From Cylindrodendrum hubeiense (Eukaryota; Ascomycota; Sordariomycetes; Hypocreales; Nectriaceae), in NCBI GenBank assembly GCA_014621425.1, contig JAANBB010000015.1, positions 62,001 to 126,000 on the forward strand: a stretch of DNA of 64,000 nucleotides. Reading direction: 5' to 3'. Below, piece by piece: positions 1 through 12,148 of this stretch. Made by a program: the position numbers and the translations under genes. The notes beneath the pieces are model-generated. The model ran no database searches. It saw only the letters and a program-made list of their open reading frames with translations, and was not told the DNA's origin. How positions within the stretch are numbered: the first letter of the stretch is position 1; each line of letters starts with the position of its first letter.

Positions 1-1
1 C

Positions 2-3000
2 GTGCCTATTCATCCCACACAAGATAACATTACGGTTGCAGAACTTCACTCAGACTCCACGTCTCTCATTCAGGTGTACGATTTTGACACACGGATGTTG
101 CGGCCGGACATGTACATGGGCAAGTACTTCAAGGCCATGGAGGGCAAGGCCGACGTCTTCCAGTGGCCAGTTGAGGACAGAGTTAACCCACAGGCTTCTC
201 TTCTGGCCACCCAGCTCAAAACTGCCAATCTACGGCTTACTTTGAGCATGGGCGAGAAGGATTCGTTCACGGAAGATCCGCCCAAAGAGGGTACCTCTCC
301 GGGTCGATGGAAAGGTGCAGCCGCTGAGCTATCCATTTCACCGCGACCGGACCTTAATAAGGGAAAGGCAATCAAAGATATACCGGATCCGACACTTGCT
401 ACACGGGCACCACCAGCCAAGGTGGCTCTCCCAAATGGTCCTCGACGTCGCGTATCCACGTCTGGCTCAACCAGCGCCAGTTTTCCAGATGTATCCTCGG
501 AGCAACATGACATCGACGAGCTCAATAATACATCTAATATAGCTCGTGTGCCCCACCTTTCTCTTGAAAAGCTGGTGTTCAAAAAGTTGAGATGTAAGCC
601 TTTGCCAGCCGAGGCGACCTGTTTTCTATGCTATGAGCCAGGAAGCAGTACCAACACAATCTATGCCACGGAGATGCCGACTGACCTCGTCTTCAAATTG
701 AGTGGAAATGAATACCCTGGTCCTCTAAATCAGTTGGAAATCCGCATTCCCGTTGCAGTTACGTCTGGTAATTCCCCTCCCCGGATTATCGGCCGCCCCC
801 ACGGTCTCCTCATGATTCCTGGGACTTCTACTAAGCCGCTGTTGCCTGTCCTTGAGCCTCTCGACTCCAGACACCGGTGGTCATATAAGTGCAGGCTGGC
901 CCAGGGGCATTTGTACGCTCTCACGTCAGAGGACTCGCTCACTTTCGGCTCCAATGTGTCTGCTCAAGATTTGTGGTGCGTCATGCTGGTTATTACAATT
1001 ACGCCGCGGCCCATCAGCCCTCTACCTACCAAGATGAGGATGTACAACGCGTCGTTTATCCTACGAGGCGTCACATTTGTTCGTCCCGAACAAGATACTT
1101 CCGCCGAACCACGGGATGTCCCATCAAGAACTACGCATTTTGATGCCTTGCATTGGGATTCATCTCGCACAGATGACGAGGTTATGAGTGTGCGATCGAC
1201 GAAAATCACAGTGCGCCCAGCTACCACTGTCTCTATACTGGCAGACGAGACCGAATATGACCTCGACACTAGGAAACTCAGCATTACCTACGAGCTATCC
1301 CATCTTCCTCCTGTCACATCGAACATCAGGCTTACTGGTATGGTGGGCATGTATAATGGTGACGAATCTGCCGTACGCGTCGTGAAGTCGGTTCCTCTTC
1401 CAACTGATCCATTGGAAAATTCTGCTCAAGGAAGGTACCGTTTCCAAAGCACCTACGATATGGAACTAGGCGAAGTACCACTTGAAATACGCCTGGCCGC
1501 TGTGTCAAACAACAGCGAAGCCATTGGCCCAGACTCGGCGCCGTTTGTATTCCCGCGCTTGCCGTCGAGAGTAGAGCGACAAAGTCACCGCTTTTGTTGG
1601 AAAGATGGCTACTTCAACATTTATTGGACTCGGCCAAAGGCAATGCAAATGCCCTACACACGAACGTACGACTTTTCGGACTCAGTTCACCCACCACACT
1701 CTGTCGAAGAGAATGCCGACGCTGGCGTTCTCACAATCGAAAAGAATGTTCTAGTCAGCCGCATGAGTAAAGAGAACATTGTCAGCTTTGATCTGGTCAT
1801 AAAAGTTGGTAAGGCTTCACCAATAAAGGGCACTATATCTACCTCCCGGCAAAAGATCTCCCTATGGCCGAACCCGAAAGGGTTGCCTTTATCGATACAG
1901 CCTAGTAAAATCGCGGCACCACCACTGGATACAAGTGGAGTCGGCGTCATGCGCCTTTGGAAAGGGCAAGATTGGATTGAGACTGAGGCTTTGTACTGGA
2001 GCAGCCAGAATACCCTTGGGGGAATCCGGTACGCTTACAACGCGGGATGGAATCCATACACGCGTGAAGGGGTTTTCTCAATCACTGGCGTCGCTGGTGC
2101 CGGCTCACTTGCCCCTTTTCAAATAAAAATGACCAATCGATTCAAACTCGTGTGGATCGGCGTAGATGGTAGCGTCAACATGTCGTCTCGCGAGGGCGAC
2201 TTTCCTGAAATGTGGACAACGACTACCATTGCGCCAGGTGGTAGCGCTTCAGTGCTCGGCGGCGGCACGTTGGCCGTCTGTGGCGACTCAGCCGTCGACA
2301 CAGTGGAAGACGAAGACCATGTTCCTCGCGATATGTATAATCCCGCCTTCTGGTGGGTAGGTCCCAGAGGAGAAATATGTGGACGTCGCTATGTTCCAGG
2401 CCCGGCTCCTGGCTCAGAGGAATGGGTTGACATTGGTCCCGGAGCATCGTTGCCAGCGGGAAGCATCGATGTTTCTCCGTCTCTCACTCGGCCAGCACAA
2501 ATGGCAACTGTCTGGGCGTACGATTCCGAGAACTCCGACGACGCTTACTTGATTTGGGTGAACTTGGAGGGAGATTTGATGGTGACACGCGCTGCACCTA
2601 CCTCAGGAGTGCATCGGGAGCGCGTCAGCAAGACGGGCATGGCCTATCACAACATCAACGCAGCTCCAGGCACGGCACTGGCTGCGCATATTGACTCTTA
2701 CCCCGAAGCCAACGCCGATGGGCGTACTCTCCACGTACACTGGATCGGCGTCGATGGGTCCGTGTTCATCGGGCAATCACCAACGCTGTGGAAGGCTGCC
2801 GACGGTCCTCAGGAGTGGCGCCACATTTTAACGATCGCCTCACCGGGCGCTGCGAGCCCACTCACGCCATTGTGTGTTGTTGGCGGTACATATGACTACT
2901 TCCGAGGGCTCGTCTGGACCAATGCCTCGGGGCAACCTCAGCTTGCTACAAGTCAGGCTCCATGTAGGGAGCCACTACTAACTGAGTGGGTATGGACTGA

Positions 3001-3160
3001 GCTATATATGGATAAAGTACCTGGGTTGAATCCACGTATTTGTATGCAGAATTCAAGAAATGGCGAGGCCGTAAACACTGTTTTCATTTGGTGGGGAACT
3101 GGAGAGTGGACTTCATTTGAACTTTCAAGCTGGGAGGATTACCAAAAACAATTGGTATAA
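2..3160 (+). CDS. Large protein with lectin-like beta-propeller C-terminus (5' partial)
   Basis: The reading frame is open at the left edge, so the true start lies outside the window; about 1,050 residues are visible up to the TAA at 3158-3160. The first ~650 residues are not recognised. From about residue 680 onward there are repeated segments of the type WIGVDGSV, WWVGPRGEI, LIWVNLEGDL and HWIGVDGSV, separated by about 70-100 residues. This spacing and the W-(V/I)-G-x-(D/R)-G core resemble the blades of fungal fucose-specific-lectin-like propellers. A carbohydrate-binding role for the C-terminus is inferred; the role of the long N-terminal part is unknown. No intron is needed in the visible part. 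Confidence 0.6.
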   Translation: MPIHPTQDNITVAELHSDSTSLIQVYDFDTRMLRPDMYMGKYFKAMEGKADVFQWPVEDRVNPQASLLATQLKTANLRLTLSMGEKDSFTEDPPKEGTSPGRWKGAAAELSISPRPDLNKGKAIKDIPDPTLATRAPPAKVALPNGPRRRVSTSGSTSASFPDVSSEQHDIDELNNTSNIARVPHLSLEKLVFKKLRCKPLPAEATCFLCYEPGSSTNTIYATEMPTDLVFKLSGNEYPGPLNQLEIRIPVAVTSGNSPPRIIGRPHGLLMIPGTSTKPLLPVLEPLDSRHRWSYKCRLAQGHLYALTSEDSLTFGSNVSAQDLWCVMLVITITPRPISPLPTKMRMYNASFILRGVTFVRPEQDTSAEPRDVPSRTTHFDALHWDSSRTDDEVMSVRSTKITVRPATTVSILADETEYDLDTRKLSITYELSHLPPVTSNIRLTGMVGMYNGDESAVRVVKSVPLPTDPLENSAQGRYRFQSTYDMELGEVPLEIRLAAVSNNSEAIGPDSAPFVFPRLPSRVERQSHRFCWKDGYFNIYWTRPKAMQMPYTRTYDFSDSVHPPHSVEENADAGVLTIEKNVLVSRMSKENIVSFDLVIKVGKASPIKGTISTSRQKISLWPNPKGLPLSIQPSKIAAPPLDTSGVGVMRLWKGQDWIETEALYWSSQNTLGGIRYAYNAGWNPYTREGVFSITGVAGAGSLAPFQIKMTNRFKLVWIGVDGSVNMSSREGDFPEMWTTTTIAPGGSASVLGGGTLAVCGDSAVDTVEDEDHVPRDMYNPAFWWVGPRGEICGRRYVPGPAPGSEEWVDIGPGASLPAGSIDVSPSLTRPAQMATVWAYDSENSDDAYLIWVNLEGDLMVTRAAPTSGVHRERVSKTGMAYHNINAAPGTALAAHIDSYPEANADGRTLHVHWIGVDGSVFIGQSPTLWKAADGPQEWRHILTIASPGAASPLTPLCVVGGTYDYFRGLVWTNASGQPQLATSQAPCREPLLTEWVWTELYMDKVPGLNPRICMQNSRNGEAVNTVFIWWGTGEWTSFELSSWEDYQKQLV

Positions 3161-4152
3161 CATCGTGCAGGGGATTGCTAAAATTCAGGGTCATCATTAA
3201 CGAGCCGTCTTCGGGGGGAAGTTTCGCCCTATTCAAGACTAGTAGCTCAACTTGAATAAAGTATTTTTATCCGGAAGGGAGGATTATAAGAGAAGTATAA
3301 TACTATCTACATTTACTATTAGAGATAATATCTATTATAATTAATTAATAATTAGTATGTAACAGGGCTAGGGGTATCATAGCCTGTTGCAATAGACCAG
3401 TGACCGCTGGGGCAAAAGATCAAGCAATAATCGCAATAACCGCAATCATGCCGTGCCATACACCTATTATATAGCACAGCTGCCTCTCGTGAGCACACCG
3501 CATTACATATTATAAGTTTTCTAATAGTATATTATATTAATATAATTAATTATATAATATTATATATTATAATTCTCTATGTTATTTTATTTATTTATTT
3601 TATTTATCGTTAACTATACTTATTGCTATTACTGTAATAAAATTACTATTATATTTATATATAATCTATTGATAGACATAAATCACCCCTCGAAATAAGG
3701 ATCGTAGTATATTATATAGCTTTATCTAATTACCCAAGGATAACACGTAAGCTATGTGAGTTACCGGGGATATTTAAGGCGTTGCGGAACTCTTCCTTTG
3801 ACACGGCATTTTCTCGGACTTTAAATTGTCTATAATACTGGTCTCGCCCATTATTTGATGAGTTATCTCATGAATATATGACCACATTCATCCTACATTC
3901 GGATTGTAAATCGCTTACTTGGTCAATGTGTCGTTGTTATTCTATTGCCCGGATTCGCTTGTATGCGACTTTGAAGTTAATCACTACACGATCTTCCACA
4001 GACTCCCTGTTGTATTGGCTAATAAATGAGGTACAATTTGAAATCCTTAACAGTTCTATTTAATTTTGCTTGTCCCCCTGCCTTACCATTCGTGAGCACA
4101 CTGATGCACAAGAAAAAGCCCACAAAAGCCCCAACGGCATTAAAGAACATGA
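3161..4152. other. AT-rich intergenic island, no gene seen
   Basis: From about 3240 to 3720 the sequence is almost pure A/T with many TA steps and no convincing coding frame. It looks like a RIP-mutated repeat remnant. It contains a short element shared with 44358-44400 (listed separately). The remainder up to the DUF7136-like gene holds nothing I can identify. Confidence 0.6.
3358..3402 (+). repeat. Dispersed repeat core, copy A
   Basis: A 45-base stretch beginning TGTAACAGGGCTAGGGG and ending GACCAGTG matches 44358-44400 with a few substitutions, mostly transitions, and two inserted bases. Both copies follow strongly A/T-rich sequence. This suggests two degraded copies of one transposable element, perhaps an LTR end. 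No coding domain of a transposon is visible nearby. Confidence 0.65.
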
Positions 4153-4968
4153 CTACAACAAAATGAAACTCAGCGCACCCAAAACACCTATAAAGCATGT
4201 CGCCACTCGCACAGGCAATCCCTCTGTGCCACTCTCATCATCAGAGGGGCAACTGACTGGTGGGGCCGTGCCTTGGCGGCATGCCCTGGATGTCATTGAG
4301 GAAGATATACTTGAAGCAGCCGCAGAATCTATCTGGGCTCCACAAGGGTTGGGGGTAGGAGTGGCGGACGAGATAACTGCACAAGTGCCACCATGCCAAG
4401 CCTCGTTAGAGACCTCTAGGGTGTCTGTGATATTGACAGCAAAACCTGTGGAATCCGAGCATTTACTATTTTTGGTGATGGCAACAAGATCAACCTCCTG
4501 GGAGGAGTTTTTGACGCTGAAGGTAACATGGCCAAAGGTTGCATTGCGAGTAAATTCTGGTTGGCCCAAAACTGTTCTAGACGTAGAGCAGTTACCCCAA
4601 AGCACTGTCCAGAGAACACGCCAAGTACCCTCAGTATTGAAATAGGGCCAGAGACCACGGTATTCATAGTAAGGGTCGCTGCCGTTAAAGTTGGCCCATT
4701 GCATATCCCACGAATCATCGAAGGTGGATTCGTGACGATCGCTATAATTCCACACCTGAATTTGAAGTAAAGGATTGATAGACTGTGCAAGGTGGGAGTT
4801 TTGGAAAGCAAAGATAAAGGGAAAGAGTACCAATGGGGAATAGGTATCATTCTGGGGGAAAATCAAATCCACTTCTAAAATGCCAGAGTTTGCGGCCCCG
4901 ACCGTCTTGATGTAGACCAGGAGGCACCACCAGGCAAGGGAACTCGGCTGAGCTGAGAAGAGGTACAT
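4153..4968 (-). CDS. Secreted, probably GPI-anchored protein (DUF7136-like)
   Basis: The protein has 271 residues when read from the ATG at 4966-4968, chosen because it gives a good signal peptide (MYLFSAQPSSLAWWCLLVYIK then an AxA-like site). A longer frame starts at 5154 but its first 62 residues look like non-coding sequence. The mature part begins with a G-I-L-E-V-D-L-I-F-P-x-N-D-T-Y pattern, has several N-x-S/T sites and about eight cysteines, then a Ser/Thr/Pro-rich stretch and a hydrophobic C-terminus ending in LSFILL, as in GPI-anchored proteins. It resembles the fungal secreted family often labelled DUF7136; molecular function is unknown. Confidence 0.65.
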   Translation of the reverse strand: MYLFSAQPSSLAWWCLLVYIKTVGAANSGILEVDLIFPQNDTYSPLVLFPFIFAFQNSHLAQSINPLLQIQVWNYSDRHESTFDDSWDMQWANFNGSDPYYEYRGLWPYFNTEGTWRVLWTVLWGNCSTSRTVLGQPEFTRNATFGHVTFSVKNSSQEVDLVAITKNSKCSDSTGFAVNITDTLEVSNEAWHGGTCAVISSATPTPNPCGAQIDSAAASSISSSMTSRACRQGTAPPVSCPSDDESGTEGLPVRVATCFIGVLGALSFILL

Positions 4969-6448
4969 GGTGCCGCGGATTGTAGAGGGAAGGTAGAAAA
5001 TGGAAGTGGGGACTAGGAGTGAAAGTAGAAGAGCAAGTAATGGCCTCGACTGAATTCTTGTAGTGAATGGCTCATCCGAACAACCAACAATAAATTTCGT
5101 AGTGTTGGTCGCGTCTAAGCGCCAACTTCTGACACAGCAAAGTCCCCTCTCCACTTTTGTTCGTTTGGAAGCCGAGCGGCCGGCTTGGCAATATACTCAT
5201 TCGATCGTGTTGGTTGTTGGACGACCCCTGCTGTTACAGGATCTCGTTTGGCTCCGCAGTGGAAAGCCCCGTGATGTTTCCGAGGGTTTACTATGGGAGT
5301 AGACCCCACTTCACTAGGATCTGCAGCATGCTACGTAGTAGTTTGTGTGTGCAACGACCAACACCTGTCTCATGTGCGTGAATAGGGTACGTCAGGTCCT
5401 ACGAGCTGATTTAATTGGAATCCTCCTCCGAAATTCGAGGCTGACTGAGCTTGGCGCCAAGGTTCGCGGCATTCGGTATGCGGAGAGTCTGACGGCGAAG
5501 TCAAGGTGCATGGACAAGAACCGTCCAAGTCAGAGACCAAATTCAGGGCGAAGTCTGCGCATACTCACCCACTCACCTCTCATATCTTGATTTTATTGGC
5601 CTGCGCCGCAATGCGCCTCAAACTGCCCACTTCAAGGTAGGCCTGGTCCTGATATGAGCTATGCAAGTCGAGCGGCTAAACACTTTGATCCTGCTTGCCA
5701 AGTTGGCCGTGTGCTTCCTTTATGTAAACATACTATCCAAAGTGGCCAAATTTTCATCGAGTGATCGTACGAAGCCAAGCCATTGTTATTGATCTAAAGC
5801 AATTCTTTTTCTAACCTAACGGCATTCTTCTCAGCTGTAGCTGACCGTCAACGCTCTCCCATCAAGCATACACAACCATCCGAACTGTATAAAGCGACAT
5901 GTTCTTTATGAAAATACGGTTGGCCATTGAACTTAAGCTGGGGTGAGTTCCAGGGGTTCAGGGAGCAGTCAGTGACTAGCCCCCACCCGGTCCGGTTCAC
6001 ATCCTCGAGAAGTGCAGCAAATCTCTCAAGTTCTTGGTTCGAATAGTGAGTTTTGTTGGTCCTTTTAGACCTACTCATTCTCAAACACGAAGGATGGCCA
6101 ACACAAAGACTCAGCCGGCAGCCCTTCAAGGCGGTGGTTGCCGACGAAGCCGGGTTGACTCCCATCACTGCTCATTCTCAATTTTGTTGGATGGGGGGAA
6201 CTAGGATTCAATCGCTAGCCATCCGCAGCAAGCATCACCAACAAGACCCATTTGGGTTAATCCTGATCCCGTACCTGAGATGGCTCGGCATCGCGCCTTG
6301 ATCGCCAAGACGAGGAGGCAGGAGTACAAAAGCCACTGGACAGTTCCGCTCTATCTCTTAAAATCACCAAGACAGGCAATCATTCCTTTGCCTTTGTCTT
6401 TCAACTCTTTCACTCATTAAGATTTACGCCAGTGGGTGTTGTCTAAAT
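4969..6448. other. Intergenic region, no gene seen
   Basis: About 1.5 kb between the divergent secreted-protein gene and the chitinase. Only short frames are present and none resembles a known family. The last few hundred bases presumably hold the chitinase promoter; no clear TATA box was identified. Confidence 0.5.
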
Positions 6449-9400
6449 ATGTTTATTCCCCGCTCGTTCGTGGCCACAGTTGGGGCTATTTCCTTCTTGA
6501 TGTCTGTCGATGTGACTTTCGCAAGCCCACAACTCAGAAAAGCTGCCAGCCCATACTACCGCAATGCTGACGTCTGTCCGGCACGATGCAGCACGTCCGG
6601 ACCTAATTCGGGAAACTGGTCGGTGTATCCGAGCTTTAAGCAGATCAGGGCTTGCCACCAAACCATGTTTTACGACTTTTCCCTTTACGACCAAGTTGAC
6701 GATCTCTCTGCCAGCCACCGCATTCATGCTTGCTCGTCTTTTGGTCCTGACTTTGCCAATATTCCAAGCTCAGAAGTGCAGTTGGCTACCGCTGACTACT
6801 CCGTTGATGTCGACTTTGAAATCGGATGGTGGGACGAAGGCTTTGGTCTGGCCGCGTCAAGCATCCGCTCCCTGATCAAACAAACCCGTCTCTACCTCGC
6901 CAATGGTCATGGAGTAACAGACAGACCAGTCATCATGTTTGGCCAATTCAATAGGGCCATGATAGGTCTCTACATCGGTAAAGGACTTCGAAATGAAGCT
7001 GTCAGCTCAGTGGCTTTGAAAGCGTTGGAGTTCAACCTGTCCAACCTAAATGTGTCATCACCAAGCTTGGCGATGCAGCTTTGCGGAACAGGCTACGACA
7101 GTACCCATACGTTTGGAATGATGATGACAAGCAACGCTACGTTCAGCTCTATTCAGGACGCGATAAAGACTTGGTCTAGTGCAAAGTGTCTCTCGTTTTC
7201 GGACTCCACCAACATTACCGGTCAGGCCAAGTTCACAACACCGCTTGTGATTAACCCAGCAAGTGGCATCAACTTGACTGAGACTAGTAGCCAAAAAAAA
7301 AGAGCGAGGGTTGAAACTTAACGCTCGCGGAGAGTGTAATACCATCCAGGTCAACTCCGGCGACAGTTGTGCGAAGCTTGCTGAGAGGTGTGGCATCTCC
7401 GGCAACAGCTTCGACAAGTACAACAGTGCAAAGAACTTCTGTGCCACGTTGATACCTAAGCAGCACGTCTGTTGCTCCAAAGGAGACCTCCCCGACTTCA
7501 AGCCCAAACCCAGCTCGGGTGGCTCATGCTTTACGTATCAGGTCAAGACCGATGACAACTGTGGCGCTATCGCCGCTGCCAACAGCCTCAAGGTCGACGA
7601 TCTGGATGGGTTTAACAAGAAGACTTGGGGCTGGAACGGGTGCAAGCGTCTACTCGTGGACACGATTATGTGTTTGAGCAAGGGTACCCCCCCTTTCCCA
7701 GCCCCAATGGCCAACGCACTCTGTGGACCGCAGGTGCCGGGCACCAAGAAACCGAAAGGCGACGTTGATATTGCAAAGCTCAATCCCTGTCCATTGAATG
7801 CATGCTGCGACGTATGGGGTCAATGCGGTATTACCGATGAATTCTGTACCGATAGTGGCACTGGCGCACCGGGAACTGCTAAGAAGGGCACAAACGGTTG
7901 TATTTCCAACTGTGGAACCGATATCGTTAAGGGTGATGGTGATGGTTCGTTGAAGATTGCCTACTTTGAAGGTTACGGGCTGAATCGCGAGTGTCTCTTC
8001 CAAGACGCCTCACAAATCGACCACCCAGAGTTTACTCATTTGCACTTTGCTTTTGGTACTCTTACCTCTGACTACAAAGTGAAGACGGGAGATGCGCTAT
8101 CTTCATACGAATTTGGAAATTTCAAGCTCATCAAGGGCCCAAAGAAGATCTTGTCGTTTGGTGGCTGGGACTTCTCGACATTGCCCGCAACTTATAAGAT
8201 TTTTCGTGAGGGTGTCACCTCAGCTAACCGACGCAAGATGGCCTCTAACATTGCCGACTTTATCAGGGAGAATGACCTTGATGGTGTTGATATCGACTGG
8301 GAGTATCCCGGCGCGCCCGACATTCCGGGCATTCCGGCGGCTAGTAAGGACGATGGGAAGAACTACCTTGCCTTTCTTACGATTCTTAAAGAGCTGTTGC
8401 CCGGTAAGTCTGTTTCTATTGCTGCTCCATCTTCCTACTGGTATCTGAAGCAGTATCCTATCAAGGATATTGCTAAGATCGTAGACTATATCGTCTATAT
8501 GACCTACGACCTTCACGGCCAGTGGGATACCGAGAACGCGAACTCACAGGAAGGATGTGAGAATGGCAATTGTCTGCGTAGCCAAGTCAACTTGACGGAG
8601 ACGCAAACCTCCCTGGCTATGATCACCAAGGCAGGTGTACCTTCTGGTAAGGTTATTGTCGGTGTGACTAGCTACGGGCGGTCTTTCAATATGGCCGAGG
8701 CAGGCTGCTATGGACCCGACTGCCTCTATACTGGTTCGCGCTCCGACTCGGAGGCAAAGAAGGGCCCTTGTACCAACACCGCTGGATATATCTCTAATGC
8801 TGAGATCTCTGATATTCTGAAGGATGATAACCGTGTCACGAAACATTTCTTCGACAAAGCCAGCCACAGCGATATTCTCGTCTATGACAACACCCAATGG
8901 GTCGGTTACATGAGCACAAGTACTAAGAAGTCACGCCAGTCTACATACGCAAAATGGGGGCTGGGAGGCACTACCGACTGGGCCAGCGATCTGGCAACCT
9001 ACAATGACGTTCCCGCTCCTTCAAAGGACTGGTCAAGCTTCAAGCTGAGTATCAAGACTGGGAATGACCCGCTGTCTGACGATACACGGAAGGGTAACTG
9101 GACCGAGTACGACTGCACCGCTGAGGCTGTTGTGCATCCCTGGGATCACTCGGCATCTGATCGATGGGATATGTTGCATGCCGAAGAGGCATGGAAAGAT
9201 GCGATACGAATCTATAAAGATACAGACAATGCTCGAGGTTTGTCATTCGTCGAATCAATCGCCAACACATTCAAGACCGGGTCCCTGGCTGCTTGTGGAG
9301 AGGTTTTACAGACAGACAACTGCAATGCGGCTGTAGATTGCGAGAAGGGCTTCGATTCTTCATATTCCGGTCCTGGAGCTTGGTTGATTTGGAACTCTTT

Positions 9401-11083
9401 CATCCTCATTCATGAGATGTACATGAGCTACCACACGGCTCTGTTCAATGCTGCGTCATCCTCTATTGGCTTAGCACTAGACGACTTCGAAAACAAATTT
9501 GCACCAGTCCCTGCTGAGCCTGACAACACATGGGTATTACTCCTAATTGATCTCATTACTGTTGGAGCCGCCACAGCTGCTGGGCCTTTTTTCAACACAT
9601 TGCTCAAGAAAATGCCCTATTTCGTTGATAAACAAGGCAGTTCGCTTGAAAACATGAAAGATATCACGATGACTCTTATTGGTCAAAGTACAACGCTTGC
9701 GAAGGACATGATGTCAACCCCCAAGTAAGTTAACCCCGTGATCGTCTTTTACGCGGTCCTATCCTACAATAAACAGCGGCTTGTTGTTAAGTATTGCGAG
9801 AAATCTCTGACAGTGGCGACATTATGATCAGGAATCAATGGACTGAAGGAAAACAAGATGAATTCTCCAACTACATGGGTCAAACCATCGGTGCATGGGG
9901 CAACATTACTTCTGTCGCGCTCAAGAAACTGTTCAATGGTGACGACAAGTCAATTGAGGTTCTACATGATCTAATATCCGGTGGAAAGCTGATTGAAGGC
10001 AAAAACGATGGTGGTGGGTCTGTTTCAATATCTCCTGAGACCCCCAAACCTATTGGAGATGCCATGGAAGCAAATATTGCCAAGTCCTTCTTTGGGTATT
10101 CTATCCCTGCCATCTGGGCTGTTTCCAAGACCTATGGCTTCATTATCGATTCCGGCTACTCGTGTAGTGAAACCAACCAGCTTGGTGATTATCTTGACGA
10201 AGATACAATGAAAGCTACGGGTTCGTGCTACGATGGGAAGTTGTACTACCTCGTTGAGCCGAAGGGTGACTCTAGCAAATGCCACTGTGTGTACACTGGG
10301 AACCACTGCGATCGAACTTGTGTGAACAGCAAGTTCTCCGCTCCTCCGGGACTGGATTCCCTGGATGGAACTTCGTTTGGAGGCATCACGACGGATGACT
10401 TAATCAAAGGGTGAGTATTCAAGACATTTCCGCACATGGCGGATAAATCCGAGCCCCAGGATTTTGCTTTGGAAAATCCGACACTAACACGAGGCATTGC
10501 CTTACACAGATCCGTCCGCACTTACATTAAAAACGGCAAGAAAAATGGCGGTGGCTTCAGTGACCCCACCAACGGTGGGACTTTGAAAGAACTTGCCAAC
10601 GCCGACGTTACGACCCCGGGATACATGCGCATTCCTGTTTGCAGCCCCGAACGTGCCTACCAGTCGTGGGATACCGCCAAGGCTGGCTCAAGCGCCAATT
10701 ACCCCTGCGATATTCCCCCCGGTAAGGACGAGTGTGGTGACTCGACTTTCGAGAACGAGTCGAGCGATGCCTCACCATCGGTGGATGACTGTAAACATAT
10801 CATCCAGAACATCCAGGGGGACGGTGGTACTTCATGGTCCATCCAAGTGGTCGGAAAGCATCAGCGTAAAATTGCCCACTACGGCACCTGCGCATTCGGT
10901 GTCCAGGCCACCAAGGTTAACGGAAATGTCAACTTTAAGATCGGCGGGCAGGATGTCATTGATATCATCAACAACTCTATCGATCAATTTGGAGGATCTG
11001 GCGTGATTGGAGCCAAGGGCGACATGAAGTGCAACGGCAACGTTAAGAAGCAGAACGCTGAGTGGGGCATTTACCATACGTGA
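6449..11083 (+). CDS. LysM/chitin-binding GH18 chitinase, killer-toxin-alpha type, with one frameshift
   Basis: Predicted endo-chitinase hydrolysing beta-1,4-GlcNAc polymers, secreted (signal peptide in the first ~25 residues, ending near TFAS). Order: ~280-residue N-terminal region, LysM at about 7327-7470, second LysM at 7520-7680, cysteine-rich chitin-binding type-1 domain at 7705-7850, GH18 catalytic domain at about 7945-8990 with SFGGW and the catalytic DGVDIDWE (8280-8303), then a long C-terminal region. Introns 9725-9813 and 10411-10509 have matching phases. One defect: the frame breaks at a run of nine A at 7293-7301. Removing one base closes the whole gene (4,446 coding bases, about 1,481 residues), so this is a 1-base insertion, a sequencing slip or slippage during expression. 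The architecture is that of subgroup C fungal chitinases, tied to self or non-self wall degradation. Confidence 0.85.
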
Positions 11084-12148
11084 GGCGTTGGTCCTTTGTA
11101 CAATAATTTTCCCTACCTGGAGTAGGAGGTGTCTGACCAGATGGGTACAATGGACTTGAAAATAAAAGGCCTCACAGCTGGCCAGCGCGTTGATGTATCA
11201 GGGGCTGTGGATTTTGAGGTCGAGATGCTATCTACGATGCTGCTTTGGGGGGGAGTGAAAGCAATCGGATTTCCAGCCGAGTCTTCGAATATACACGTAT
11301 TTGCTACCCACCTCCAGACCGGAAAGGTTCGCAGGCTCACCAGCCACCCCGAGTACTGTGATCTTTGCTACTGGTGGGTGTGTTTAGGTTTGCACGGGGA
11401 GCCTTCGTGCCCATCTCACTGTCTTAAGGGAACTGTAGTAGTGGGATGTAAGGCGGGATTTAAAGAGCAAGGGGCCACAGCTATTGTATTTCAATCATGT
11501 GGTGGAATACTATCATAGATAAGTTTGATTAAAAATTCAACCCAGATTGAAGCCTTTGAATATTGACATGACGACAGAATGCGCCGCAAATTACGTGGTC
11601 CAATACTCAATTGCTGAATAGAATACTGACCTCTGAACTTTGGATAGGGCATGGTGGGGAAAGGATGTGTTCGCCCAACGAATTGAGCAAATCAGAAATG
11701 AAGAAGGTGAGCTATCGAACGCTCACAGCCCTTCACCCGAAACGGGTTGATGTATATGTCTAGCCCTCGTGTGTTTTCCATTGCTGTGCGTACCAATTTT
11801 CATGTTCGCTGTCCACATACGGAACACATGAACTTGAACCACAAACGAGTGCCCACAGCAGTCAAACAAAAAAAAAGAAATGACGATGGAAGGGCTACTA
11901 CACCCAATTGGATAATCGCTACCCCATGTCTAGCTATACGCTCATGAGGTTCAATACGCGGACATGGGGAAGCCCTAACCAAATCTAGAATCGCTTACGA
12001 GTCAGCTTACCGCTAAGCACTTCGCGTAACGGACGATAACATGGGAGGGAGTGGTACATAACTCCGCGGAGGAGCCCAACTGTGGAGAAGAATGACTGGA
12101 ATCAATTCATACCATTTGTTTTCTCCGTGGAACTCGCTGCAACTTGTG
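11084..12148. other. Intergenic region, no supported gene
   Basis: A 129-codon frame at 11129-11518 lies just after the chitinase, but it has no recognisable domain and no signal peptide, so I do not call it. The rest contains a poly-A run near 11868 and nothing else identifiable. Confidence 0.45.

Noticed and set aside
4070..4645. 191-codon plus-strand frame
   Set aside because: It is antisense to the DUF7136-like gene, whose signal peptide and hydrophobic tail support the minus strand.
11129..11518. Possible small gene after the chitinase
   Set aside because: No domain, signal peptide or splice evidence; codon pattern is not convincing.
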